From the NCBI GenBank assembly GCA_002423895.1, contig DIOL01000012.1, positions 250,473 through 314,472 on the forward strand: a stretch of 64,000 nt of DNA, written 5' to 3'. How positions within the stretch are numbered: the first letter of the stretch is position 1; each line of letters opens with the position of its first letter. This DNA comes from Bacteroidales bacterium UBA5515 (GTDB taxonomy: Bacteria > Bacteroidota > Bacteroidia > Bacteroidales > P3). Positions 1 through 12,100 of this stretch are shown here, in pieces. Made by a program: the position numbers and the translations under genes. Below the pieces are notes generated by a model. It was given only the letters and a program-made list of their open reading frames with translations, searched no databases and was not told where the DNA came from.

Positions 1-2
1 TA

Positions 3-272
3 ATTCTTCAAAATGTAAAGGGATTAGAAATAGTCAGTGCAAATACAAATAATTTCTGCTGTGGATTTGGCGGAATGTTTACCCTGTTTAATGAATCTGT
101 ATCCATGGCTTTGGCTCAAAAAAAGGTTGAACAGGCAATTTCAGAAGGAGCTGAATATATTGTAAGCACCGATCAAACCTGCCTTTTGCATATGCAATCT
201 TACATTAAACAAAATAATATTAACCTCAAAACAATTCATTTAGTAGATTTACTGTCTAATAAAGAAGAATAA
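3..272 (+). CDS. Partial cysteine-rich (Fe-S)-binding protein, LutA/CCG-domain type
   Basis: The window opens inside this gene; the reading frame is open from base 3 to the stop at 270-272. The visible 89 residues contain the motif NFCCGFGGMF, the CCG signature of the cysteine-rich domain (PF02754) of LutA/GlpC/heterodisulfide-reductase-like proteins, where paired cysteines bind an Fe-S cluster or act in redox transfer. The rest fits the end of that domain (a late conserved Cys in STDQTCLLHM). In LutA-type proteins the role is L-lactate oxidation with LutB and LutC, but those genes are not visible here. The N-terminal half is outside the window. Family confident, substrate unknown. Confidence 0.8.
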   Translation: MLQNVKGLEIVSANTNNFCCGFGGMFTLFNESVSMALAQKKVEQAISEGAEYIVSTDQTCLLHMQSYIKQNNINLKTIHLVDLLSNKEE

Positions 273-306
273 CTATTATAAAATAGTAAAACCTGAAATA
301 ATATCT

Positions 307-1263
307 GTGAGCGAAGAAAAGAAAGAATATTTATGGAAAACACATCGTCCATACAACTCATATTCAAACTATTTTAAAACAATATTTGGATCAAGAGTTC
401 AAAAACTTTCCATAGATGCAGGTTTTACCTGTCCCAATAGGGATGGAAAATTGAGTTTTGGAGGTTGCACTTTTTGTGATAATGATGCTTTCAATCCTTC
501 ATATTGTCAACCGACAAAATCAATAATTCAACAAATTGATGAAGGAATGGAGTTTCATCGTCAGAGATATCCAAAGGCAAACAAATATCTGGCTTATTTC
601 CAACCACATTCTAATACTTATGCTTCAATTGATGAACTTAAAAAACTTTATTCTCAAGCCTTAGAACACGAAAATATAATTGGTTTGGTTATTGGAACAA
701 GACCTGATTGTGTTGATGAAGAAAAGCTTGACTATATTGCTGAGCTTTCAAAGCAATATTATGTTATGCTGGAGTTTGGAATTGAAAGTTGTTATGATAA
801 AACACTTGAAAGAATAAACAGAGGACATAATTTTTCTCAAACCCAGTGGGCAATATCTCAAAGCATTGAAAGAGGCATTAAAACGGGAGGTCATATAATT
901 TTTGGCCTGCTTGGAGAAACAAAAGAACAAATGTTGGATGAGTCAAATATCCTATCCTCACTTGGTTTAACTTCAATAAAGTTTCATCAGCTTCAATTAT
1001 TCAAAAATACTGCAATCTTAAAAGATTACGAACAAAATCCGCAGGATTTTCATCTTTTCCCTTTTGAAGAATACAAAGAATTTATAATTGATTTTTTAGA
1101 AAGATTAAATCCAAATATAGTTATCGAAAGGTTTTCTGCTGAAGTACCTCCTCGTTACAGAGCTCATGAAGGATGGGGCAATATTCGTAATGAAGAAGTC
1201 GTTTCTCTGATAGAAAAAAGAATGATTGAAAGAAATACATATCAAGGAAGACTTTACAAATGA
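307..1263 (+). CDS. TIGR01212-family radical SAM protein (YhcC-like)
   Basis: A 318-residue radical SAM protein of the TIGR01212/YhcC family. The cluster-binding cysteines lie in CPNRDG...GGCTFC, the C-x(n)-C-x2-C arrangement typical of this family, near residue 42. The motif VIGTRPDCVDEEKLD and the segment GIESCYDKTLERINRGH are also family hallmarks. The start is a GTG at 307; the family normally begins a few tens of residues before the CPNRDG motif, which fits. The biochemical role of YhcC is not established. It overlaps the next radical SAM gene, rlmN, by four bases (ATGA), so the two are co-translated. Confidence 0.9.
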   Translation: MSEEKKEYLWKTHRPYNSYSNYFKTIFGSRVQKLSIDAGFTCPNRDGKLSFGGCTFCDNDAFNPSYCQPTKSIIQQIDEGMEFHRQRYPKANKYLAYFQPHSNTYASIDELKKLYSQALEHENIIGLVIGTRPDCVDEEKLDYIAELSKQYYVMLEFGIESCYDKTLERINRGHNFSQTQWAISQSIERGIKTGGHIIFGLLGETKEQMLDESNILSSLGLTSIKFHQLQLFKNTAILKDYEQNPQDFHLFPFEEYKEFIIDFLERLNPNIVIERFSAEVPPRYRAHEGWGNIRNEEVVSLIEKRMIERNTYQGRLYK

Positions 1264-2285
1264 AAGAAAAACTATTAGGAAAAACCTTATTGGAATTGGA
1301 AGAAGTATGTCTTCAACTCCAGTTGCCCAAGTTCACAGCAAAGCAAATTGCCGACTGGATTTATAAAAAGGGAGTTTTGGATATTGATTCAATGACAAAT
1401 CTTTCATTAAAAGCTCGTCAGGCAATTTCCCAATACTATGAAGTAGGTATAATTAAACCTGTTAAGGAAGCTCTTTCAGAAGATGGGACAATAAAATATC
1501 TTTATCAATATGGAGAAAATGCATTTGTTGAAAGTGTACTGATTCCCGATAAAAAACGTCTTACACTATGTGTTTCAACTCAGGTAGGTTGTAAGATGAA
1601 TTGCAGTTTCTGTTCAACAGGCAAGCAGGGATTTCTAAGAAATCTTGATTCGGGAGAAATAATTAACCTGCTTCGCAGTATTGATGAGTTCGAAGAAGTA
1701 AGCAATATTGTTTATATGGGAATGGGAGAACCATTTGACAATTATGATGAGGTTGTAAAGAGTATTGAAATATTAACATCTTCATGGGGATTTGCACTTA
1801 GCAGCAGAAGAATAACTGTTTCAACATCTGGAATAATTCCAAAAATGATTAAATTCATAAATGAAACTTCATGCCATTTGGCAATTTCAATGCATAACCC
1901 ATTTCATGAAGAAAGAGTTAAAATAATGCCTGTTGAAAAGAAATATCCAATTGAACAGGTTTGTGATGAGTTGAGAAAACATAACTGGTATGGTCAAAGA
2001 CGACTTACTTTTGAATATATAGTTCTGAAAGGAATAAATGATTCTTACTATCATGCCAAAGAAATATCATATCTTTTAAGAGGAATTGATGCAATGGTTA
2101 ACCTTATCTATTATAATACAACACCTGAATTTCCATTTTCTTCACCTTCCCCAACAGAGATGGAGGAATTTCAAAAAGAACTAGAGCGTTTTAATCTTTC
2201 AGTAACAATTCGTCAGTCAAAAGGACAGGACATACTTGCCGCATGTGGACTTCTATCAACTAAACAATTATCTCAACCCATATAA
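1260..2285 (+). CDS. rlmN: Dual-specificity RNA methyltransferase RlmN
   Basis: RlmN is a radical SAM enzyme that adds a methyl group to C2 of adenosine 2503 in 23S rRNA, and in some bacteria of A37 in tRNA. The cluster motif CKMNCSFCSTG is present near residue 111, followed by the GMGEPFDNYDEV motif. The second catalytic cysteine, which forms the covalent RNA adduct, sits near the C-terminus in DILAACGLLS. Length 341 residues is normal. The start codon overlaps the stop of the upstream radical SAM gene (ATGA). The gene is the last of its unit; a long AT-rich gap follows. Confidence 0.97.
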   Translation: MKEKLLGKTLLELEEVCLQLQLPKFTAKQIADWIYKKGVLDIDSMTNLSLKARQAISQYYEVGIIKPVKEALSEDGTIKYLYQYGENAFVESVLIPDKKRLTLCVSTQVGCKMNCSFCSTGKQGFLRNLDSGEIINLLRSIDEFEEVSNIVYMGMGEPFDNYDEVVKSIEILTSSWGFALSSRRITVSTSGIIPKMIKFINETSCHLAISMHNPFHEERVKIMPVEKKYPIEQVCDELRKHNWYGQRRLTFEYIVLKGINDSYYHAKEISYLLRGIDAMVNLIYYNTTPEFPFSSPSPTEMEEFQKELERFNLSVTIRQSKGQDILAACGLLSTKQLSQPI

Positions 2286-3195
2286 ATCTTATCCTATTAT
2301 AATTCTTTGAATAGTATTAATATTAATTCTTTGCTTAATAATAAATCTTCTTTCTTAATTCTTTCTCTTTTTTTCTTAATATATATTCATACAAAATAAG
2401 AAAGAATGCTGCTAAATCTTTATCAAAACTTATAAATCAAGATGTTTTAAGGTAAAATGTACATCTATCGTTTTTAACTTAATTTAACGAGAAAAATTTA
2501 TTTTAAGATAATAGACTTTAAAAGAAATTTCCATTTATGTAATTTTATACTCCAATTATAGTATAAATATTAATAATAAATATTTTTTTTCACCATGACT
2601 TTTTGCCTTACTTATGGTTAACATGTAATGTTGAAAAATATCATTGATTTTCATAGAAAGATTTTCATGAAAAATAATTAAATTATTGTATTAAAATGGA
2701 GTAAATATGAATATTTGGTTGGAAAATATTATTTATTTAAGACGTAAAATGCACAATATAATGAATTAATTAGGTTGCAGAAATATCGGATATTTAAATA
2801 ATTAAGATTTCCATTTTTTATCCATTAATACTTTTTTTTTCATTTTTTTGGTTTGATAATACTTATTATATTATATTTGCAAAATAGGAGATGTAGTTAA
2901 TAAATTTTTATATTAAGTATTTATTATTAAACTGATATAGTGATAACGAATTGTAAAACAGTTGTTAAAGACAAAATAATAAAAAATGCTAATTATAATT
3001 ATTTAGTTAATTATATGTTTACTATTGTAGATATAAAGTCTATTTATAAAGAAAAAGAGTCATTATGAGTAAAACAGAATTTTATCCTGATCAATAATGA
3101 GGACAAATGCTCAAGAAATAAGCGGCAAATGTTCTTACCGCTTCCAAATATAAATATTAAAAGAACAGTATATTTAATAATTAATAATCAACAAA
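2286..3195. other. 910-bp AT-rich intergenic region upstream of the giant adhesin gene
   Basis: No ORF or RNA gene is convincing here. It carries a good promoter at 2847-2879, leaving a 5' leader of about 310 bases before the adhesin ATG. Within the leader there is a short stem AAGCGG/CCGCTT (3120-3125 with 3138-3143, 12-base loop) about 50 bases before the start codon, and a 10-codon reading frame at 3064-3096 that I cannot support as a gene. Confidence 0.6.
2847..2879 (+). promoter_or_regulatory. Bacteroidota-type promoter for the adhesin operon
   Basis: TTTG at 2847-2850 and TATATTTG at 2872-2879, separated by 21 bases, match the Bacteroidota -33/-7 consensus (TTTG and TAnnTTTG). Transcription from here gives a leader of about 310 bases before the gene at 3196. 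Confidence 0.65.
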
Positions 3196-6100
3196 ATGAA
3201 TGAGAAAATTACTTTAAAGGACAAAAGCTTCGTTAAGATGTTTTCTTTCTTGGTTGTTCTTGTTATGGTTGTTTTTTGCAGTAGTAATGCATTAGCACAA
3301 ATTCAAGTACGATTAAATCTGACCCCAGACCGAGTTTATAACGGTTCACAATATGGAGGATTAGAATGGAAGAATCCAAGTGCAAAGCTTGTAGATGCTG
3401 CAACAGGAGCTGAGATTCCTGTAGCAACATGTGATGTAACATCTTTTGATCCACAAACAATGGTCGCATGTAGATTTAGCGACAAGAATGCGGGTAAGAA
3501 CAAGACATGTGAAGTTACAGATTTAAGCCAATTTAGTGCAGCAACACTAAATAATCCTTTGTATGTACTTGTTCCTATAACAAGTTATACACCGGTTTCA
3601 TATTCTAAATTATCTTATGATCCAGTAGGTTTTAGATTAGTATCTACAACTGCTGAAATTAAGCATGCTTACCTAATAGCAACATATAATGCAGGCAATA
3701 CGCTTACTAAAACTTATAATGGTAGTAATTTACTAGATGGAAATCAAATTGAATTAGCTTCAATAAGTTTAACTGGTTATGTAGCTGGAGAATCTGGATG
3801 TTATGTTAGTGAAATTACCAATGTTTATGCACCAAGTGCAAATGTTGGATTATATAATACTGCAGGAAACAAAGGTATAGTTAATGGAATAAGAATTGAT
3901 GCAACAATTTCAAGTATTGCGTTTAACTATAAAATTAATTCGTTTGAAGTAAATGCTCGTATTTTGCCAAAAACAATAACTGTAAATCAAGATGCAATTA
4001 AGATTCTTGATCATCAATTTGATGGAACTAATGTTGCAACTATTGATTGGACTACAACTACAACAGATCCCAGTCTTTTATTTACAGGAGTTATTCCTGG
4101 AGATATTATTGATTTAAATAGAACAATAGGAACTGCTACTTTTTCTGATGCAATTGTTGCTAATATGAAAGAAGTAACAATTTCAGGTTTAACATTAAAC
4201 AATATTGGAACATTCCCAGCAGATAACTATAATTTAATTCCTAACACTGCTTTATCTCATGGAAATATAACTAAAACAAGTTTAGATCCAACTCTAACTG
4301 TTACTGCTGCACCAGCAGTTTATGGAGCAAGACTTGCTGATTTGTCTGGAATAACAATCACACCTGCACCAGTAGGATTTGATTATAGAATTGAATGGTT
4401 ATACAATGGTATTGATTCAAACAACTATCAACCTCTTGTTTCGGAAACAAGTTCTCCTTTAATTCAAGCAAGACTTATTAAACTAGAATCAACGTTTCCT
4501 TCTAACGATGATCCAAATTATAATCCAATTGTAGTCCCTGCTGATATAACAATTACTCCAAAAATTATTGTAGTTGATTTAATAGGGGCAAACAACAAAG
4601 TATATGATGGAACAACAACAGCTGTCGTAAAAACAACAAATGTTACTTATAATACTCAAGCTGATTTATTAGATGTTAAAGTTACAAGAAATGGAGTTTT
4701 AGATGACTTATCAATAGACTTTTCTCCACTTACTGCAAATTTTTCAGATGCAAATACTGGAGTTGCTAAAGTAGTTAATTTTAGTGGTACTCCATTGGAA
4801 ACAGGATTAAGTGTATCGAACTATAGCATAACATATAATTCTGCAACAACAGCTGATATAACACCAGCACCGATGCTAACAATGAAGTTAAAGGATGCTG
4901 TTACATTTGCTGATATAAATTATCCAGCTAATTTTTCTAATTTAACTTCATTTGGAAATTTTGATTTTGTAGGATTTATTGGAACTGATGCAACAGCATT
5001 TGCTACTAATTTTTCTGCAGAAAATTTTCTATTTGAGTTAAAACAAGGAGTAGCTTCTGTTTCACCAACAAGTCCACAACCTGGATTATATGATGTTTAT
5101 GTAAATAAAGATGGTGTAACATTAGCTGATGGAGATATTCTTACTATATCTAATCCACTAAACCAAGTAGTAATAAATAACTATGAAGGATTAAAATTCT
5201 TAAGTAGTGATAGAACTCAAAATGTAAATACTACCCCAGTTACTATTAGTTTCCCTCCTCAAGATATTACTGTATATGGATCTAAATTAAAAGATATTTT
5301 TAATTCAACTACAGCTGGAGGAGTTCAAGTTATTGATGCAGCAGCAAATGCAGATCCTGCAAAAATTCATGCAACAACAACAACTGGTCCAGTTAATGGA
5401 ACATTTAAATGGATTTATCCAGATAGTATTCCAAGTGTAGCATCAGCTCCTGGAGAATATGCAGATTATATATTTATTCCTGATCCAAGTTATTTAGGAG
5501 CATATAGTGATACCATTAAAAACCTTCAACCAATATTATTAAATAAAGCAAACTTAGATCCTACATTAACTTTGGCTGTAGCTCCTGTTGTGTATGGAAC
5601 CAAACTTGTTGAAATGGTTGGAACAACGATTACTCCAGCACCTGTAGGATTTAATTACAGAATTGAATGGTTATACAATGGTGTTGATTCAAACAACTAT
5701 CAACCTCTTGTTTCTGAAACAGGTTCTCCTTTAATTCAAGCAAGACTTATTAAATTAGAATCTACTTTCCCTTCAAGTGACGATCCAAATTATAACTCAG
5801 CAATATTACCTGTAAACATTACAGTAAATAAGAAGGATATTGTTATAAATTTAATTGGAGCAAATAGTAAAGTATATGATGGAAATGCAAATGCAGTATT
5901 AAATACTTCAAATGTTACTTATAATACATTACCTAATTTAGTTGATGTAAAAGTTACAAGAAATGGTATTTTAGATGATTTATCTATAGATTTTTCTTCA
6001 CTTACTGCAAGCTTTTCAGATGCAAATGCAGCAATTGCTAAGGTCGTAACATTTGGTGGATCTCTAAATATATCTGGATTAAGTCAATCTAACTACAATA

Positions 6101-9100
6101 TTTCATACAATACAACAACAACAGCTGATATTTCACAAGCTCCATATGTAACGATGAAATTAAAAGATGCAGTTACTTTCCCTAATATTAATTATCCTTC
6201 TAATTTTACATATGTTCCTTCAGTATCTGATTTTGATTTTACTGGATTTATAGGAACAGATGCAACTTCATTTGGAACAAATTTTGCGACTGAAAATTTC
6301 ACATATGAATTAAAAGAAGCAGGAATGGCTGTATCTTCATTAAGTCCTCAACCAGGAACATACGATGTTTTTGTAAATAAATCAGGTGTTACTATAGTAG
6401 ATAATAGTACTCTAGCTTTAATAGATGTAGCTAACCAAGCAATTTTAGCTAATTATGAAGGTATAAAATATTTAACTAGTAGCAAAACTCAAATAGTTAA
6501 TTCTACTCCAGTTACTATAATTTTCCCTCCTCAAGATAGAAATGAATACGGATGGACATTAAAAGAAATTTATAATGCGACTTCTGCAACAGGGGAACAA
6601 GTTATAGATGCAGCTGCTAATGCAGATCCTTTTAAAATTCATGCAACAACAACAACAGGATTTATTAATGGAACTTTCAAATGGATTAATCCTGATAGTA
6701 TTCCTAATGTTACAGCATTACCTGGTGAACTAGTAAATTATATTTTTATTCCTGATCCAATTTATGCAGGAGCTTATGAAGATACAATAACCGGTAATAG
6801 CTACGTAATATTAAATAAAGCAAACTTAGCTATTACAACAGCTCCAACAACAACAACAATTTATGTTGGACAAACAGTGGGTGATGCAACTTTTACAAAT
6901 CCTTCAGGACAAATTATTCATAAGAATAAACTTACTGTAGTTTATAATTCAACAACTAATCCTACAATAGGAAATTGGTCATATCTTAATCCAACAGAAA
7001 CAATGACTACTGTAGGAATTTTCACTAAAGATATTCAATTTACTTTAACTGATGCAGATTTCTTAAGAAATTATAATTCCCCAGTTACATTAAATAATAG
7101 TGGAGTACAAGCAACTGCTTCAGTTTCTGTATCTCCTGCAGTAAATAATGTTAATCCTGACGGAGTAAGATTTGAGTTTGTTTATGGAACAAAAATCTCT
7201 ACAGCACAAACTACTCCAATAGTTGACTTGCCAACATTTGTTCTACCTGGAAAAGCAGGAGCTTATCCAGGAACATTTACATTTGTTACAAATTCGACAG
7301 GACTTGTAGCAATGGATCCAAATACTATTCCATATAGAACTATGGCTGCAGATACTACTTTATGGGTATCATATACACCAACTGATCCAGGTTATGCTCC
7401 AGAAACTTTCTTAGTAAGAGTAAAAGTAAATCCAAAAGTATTAACTTATAATGTAGCTTCAACTAAGGTTTATGATGGAAAAGCTAATATTAGAATTAAT
7501 ACTTCAAACGCTGATTTAATTCCAGCAGGTCAAATAATTGATCGTAGTGGTATATTTGATGATGTAACATTTGATTCAATTATTTTTGACTTAAATACTA
7601 AGAATGTTGGAAATTATGATCAAACAAATATCCTTCCAGCAACATTATCAGGTCAACTAATAGGAGTAGATGCATACAACTATATTATAGCACCAATCCC
7701 AACTTCAGCAGTTATTTCAATAACTAAAGCAACTTTAACTGTTAATGTATCAAGTGATACAATCTCAATTAGAGAAGTATTACCTACATTTAATGTTAAT
7801 TGGACAGGTTTTGTAAATAATGAAGATGTTTCAACAGCTATTACAGATAACGGACAACCATTATTTGTAGCTTATGGATTGAATCATGTAACAACTGGTG
7901 ATTATGCACAAACTGTAAGTTCAGAATGGATTCAAATTCCAGCAGGAAAATATACTGCAATTGATAATAATTACACAATAATTATCCCAGATTATTCTTT
8001 AGCTATTATTGGTAATGAATTAACAGATGTATTAACAATTTTACCTGCACAAATAAAGATTATTGCTAAAAATCGTCAAAGAGTATACGGAGAAGTAACA
8101 AATCCACCATATTTTATTGATGAAGTAAACGAAGTTGCAAACCCACTTTATTACGATTTTGATGTTTATGAATATAGATCAGCTACAGATTCAGTTTTAA
8201 TTTCTGAATTAGAAAAGCAAACAATGTTCTTACAAAATCCAACTATGTCTTGTGATTCTAACCAATATCGTCTTCAAGTTGGAACTTATATAATAAGATT
8301 AGCAACAAATACACAAACAAAAAAGGATATTTATGGTAATGATATTTATGAAATCATTGATCATATTAATGGAACTTTAACCGTAAATAAGGCTACTCCA
8401 AGAATAAATACACTTCCTACAACTTTAGCTACAACATTTGGAACTAAACTTTCTGAGATATCATTTGTTGGAGGTTCAGCAGTTCATCCTTACCAAGCTT
8501 CAGGATTATCTGCAGCAGGACATTTTGAATGGGATGTAGTAGATCCTAACATTATTCCAGTTTCAGGACAAGCAACCTACAAAGTAAAATATGTAGTTGA
8601 TGATAGTTATAATTACAATGATGCAATTATCAATAACCAATATAATGATAGTATTAATGGATATTATAATTGGACTCCAGTTGCAAATGATCCATTAGCT
8701 GGAGCAAACTTTGAAGTTAATGTAACAATTAATCAAGTTCAACCAGTAATTATTTGGCCAACTGCATCAATATTATATTATGGACAAACATTATCAACTG
8801 CAACATTAAATAATGGTTCTACTTATAATCCAGTAGATGTTAATCCAACATTTAATTGGACAATTGCAGACCCAACAACAGTATACCCTGTTGCAGGAAT
8901 GACAATGTATGAGGTATTATATACTCCATCAAATTCTAACTATATAGGATTAGCTAATGAAATTCCAGTTTATACAAACAAAACAACACCTAATTTAACA
9001 GGTGCTGCAGTTGTTGCTAATTATTCTTATGGACAAACATTATCAGCAAATCCTATTACAGCTACATTTATTAATACATATAATAATGCAACAGTAAATG

Positions 9101-12100
9101 GAACAATCAATTGGATAAATGGAACATTAACTCCAGTAGATGGAATGACATATCCAGCAAGATTTACACCAGCAGATCAAGCTAATTATAATTCTGTTCT
9201 AGTAAATATTCAAGTTCAGGTTAATGCAGTAGCTCCGGTTATCTCTTCTTGGCCTACAGTTTCAAGCTTAGTTTATGGACAAAGAATAGAAGATGCTACA
9301 ATTTCGGGAGGTTTAGCAGTTAATCCTAACAATGTTTCAACTTCAATTAATGGAACATTTGAATGGGTGGCACCAACAACTCTCGCAATAACTGGAGCAA
9401 ATGTATATGCAATGCAATTTATTCCTTCTGATGCAAGTAAATATTTACCTGTAACAGGAAATGTAAATATCTATACTCAAAAAGCAACACCAGTTGTAGA
9501 AGTTGCTCCTATAGCATCTGCAGTTTATGGATATACACTATCACAAAGACCATTAACTATTAATTCAGCTGAAAATAACGTATCTCATATTAATGGAACA
9601 GAAGTTCTTTCAGTAGCAGGTACAATTAATTGGAACACTCCAGCTGCAATACCAACAGTAAATCAAGATACATATTTAGCTACATTTACTCCAACAGAAA
9701 TAGCAAACTACAATTCTGTTATAATACCAATTAGTGTAATAACAACACAAGCAACTCCAGTAGTTAATCCTTATACTGTTAATAATTATAGTAATGGACA
9801 AAAACTAAACGCTAATTCAATTAATCTATCTGCTATCCCTGCTTATAACTTAATAAATAATGCAGCAGTTGGTGGAACTATTTCTTGGAATACTCCAGAT
9901 ATTACTCCAGTTAATGGAAATACTTATATTGCAACATTTAGACCTAATGATGTAATAAATTATACAACAGTAATAGAATCTATTCCAGTTGTAGTTAATG
10001 CTGCTTCTCCTGTAGTTTCATGGCCAGCAGTTTCACACTTAACTTATGGACAAGAAATTAATGATGTAATCCTAACCGGAGGTTCTGCAGTTAATCCTAA
10101 CGATAATAGAATGGCAGTTGCAGGTAACTTTATTTGGCAAACACCAAATGCAGTACCAGTTGTTGGAACAGCTTCATATGTTTTGAACTTTATTCCAACT
10201 GATATAACAATGCTAACTGTTTCAACATCAATTCAGATTACAACTGTTAAAGCAACACCACAAGTTACTTTAAATCCAGTAGCAACTGATACTTACGGAA
10301 AAACTTTAGCAAACAGACCATTATCTTACAATACTGCAAACAATGTTATTTCTCACAGAGCATCTGTAGAGACATTAGCAGTAGCAGGAACAATAGCTTG
10401 GAACAACAGCGCAGTTATACCAACAGTAGCAAATAATGAGTACAAAGCAACATTTACTCCAACGGATATTGCAAATTACAATACTGTACTAATAGATGTT
10501 AACGTACCAACAACCAAAGCTACACCAATAGTAGCAGCAACAGTTGCACCATACAGCTATGGACAAGCATTACCAATCAATATTCCTACATTAACATCAG
10601 CAGTTAATCCAGTAAACAATACACTTGTATTAGCAGGTGGACAAATTGTTTGGAACTCAATTGATGAATTACCTGTAACCGGATTATACGATGCAACATA
10701 TTATCCATTAGATATAGATAACTATAACCCTGCACAAGTATCAATTTCAGTAACAGTGAATGCATCAGTACCATCAATTACATGGCCATCAGTTTCAAGC
10801 TTAATTTACGGACAAACTTTAGCTGATGCAGATTTAACCAATGGTTCTGCAAAGAATGTAAATAATGAAGGTATAGTAGTTGCTGGACAATTTGTATGGG
10901 TAACACCAACAACCGTTCCAGTAGCAGGTATAACACCAAATGTACTACAATTTATTCCATCAAATACAACACTATACACAACAGTTACAAATAATAACGT
11001 AAATGTATATACAGCAAAAGCAACACCACAAGTTACCTTAAATGCAGTAGCAACTGATACTTATGGAAAAACTTTAGCAAACAGACCATTGTCTTACAAT
11101 ACTGCAAACAATGTTATTTCACACAGAGCATCTGTAGAAACATTAGCAGTAGCAGGAACAGTAGCATGGAATAACTTAACAACAATACCAACAGTTGCAA
11201 ATAATGATTACACAGCAACCTTTACTCCAACAGATATTGCAAACTACAATACAGTAACAATAAATGTTAACGTACCAACAACCAAAGCAACTCCAGTAGT
11301 TAATGGTGCATCAGTTGCAGCATATACTTACGGACAAGCTTTACCAGCTAACACAATAACTGTAGCAAGTGTTGTTAATCCAAATGACCCTACTCTTGTA
11401 TTAACAGGAGGAACAATTAATTGGAATTCAATTGACGTATTTCCAGCAACAGGAACAAATGCATATGTAGCTACATATATACCATCAGTTTCAGATGTTG
11501 CAAATTACAACCCAGTTGAATTTAATGTAAATGTAACTGTTAATAAAGCAACTCCACAAGTAACTTGGCCTTCAACATCCGAAATTACTTACGGACAAAC
11601 TTTATCTCAAGTTTACCTAATTGGTTCTCCACATGCAGTAAATACAAATAATAACTTAGATGTACCAGGAACATTTGTTTGGGAAAGTGCAACAACTGTA
11701 ACTCCAGCAAATCCTGCAACAGCTTACAAATTAAGATTTATACCTACAGACTTAGTAAACTACTATACTGACAGTACAATGATTAATTTAGTTATCAATA
11801 AAGCAAATCCTATTGTAAATTGGGGAGACTTCTCAACTATAACTTATGGAGAAGCACTTTCTGACATATCAATAACTAACCAATCTTCAGTAAACCCTAT
11901 AACAGGACTAACAGTAAGTGGTAGTTTTGCTTGGACAGATTCATCAATTGAACCTAATGTAAATAACTCTGGTTTTGTTAGAACATTTGTTCCAGTAGAT
12001 GCGAACAACTATCTAACTGTAGAATCTCCACAACTACCTGTTGTAGTTAATAAAGCTAACCCTGTATTAACACAAACATCTAGTCCATACGTTATCACAT

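Noticed and set aside
3064..3096. Ten-codon reading frame in the adhesin leader as a regulatory leader peptide
   Set aside because: Too short, no repeated regulatory codons, no visible terminator-antiterminator pair.
2286..3195. Riboswitch or tRNA in the long intergenic region
   Set aside because: No conserved riboswitch core or cloverleaf recognised; only one short hairpin.
4014..4202. Minus-strand open frames inside the giant adhesin gene and other long genes
   Set aside because: Shadows of strongly repetitive coding sequence, without signal, domain or promoter support.
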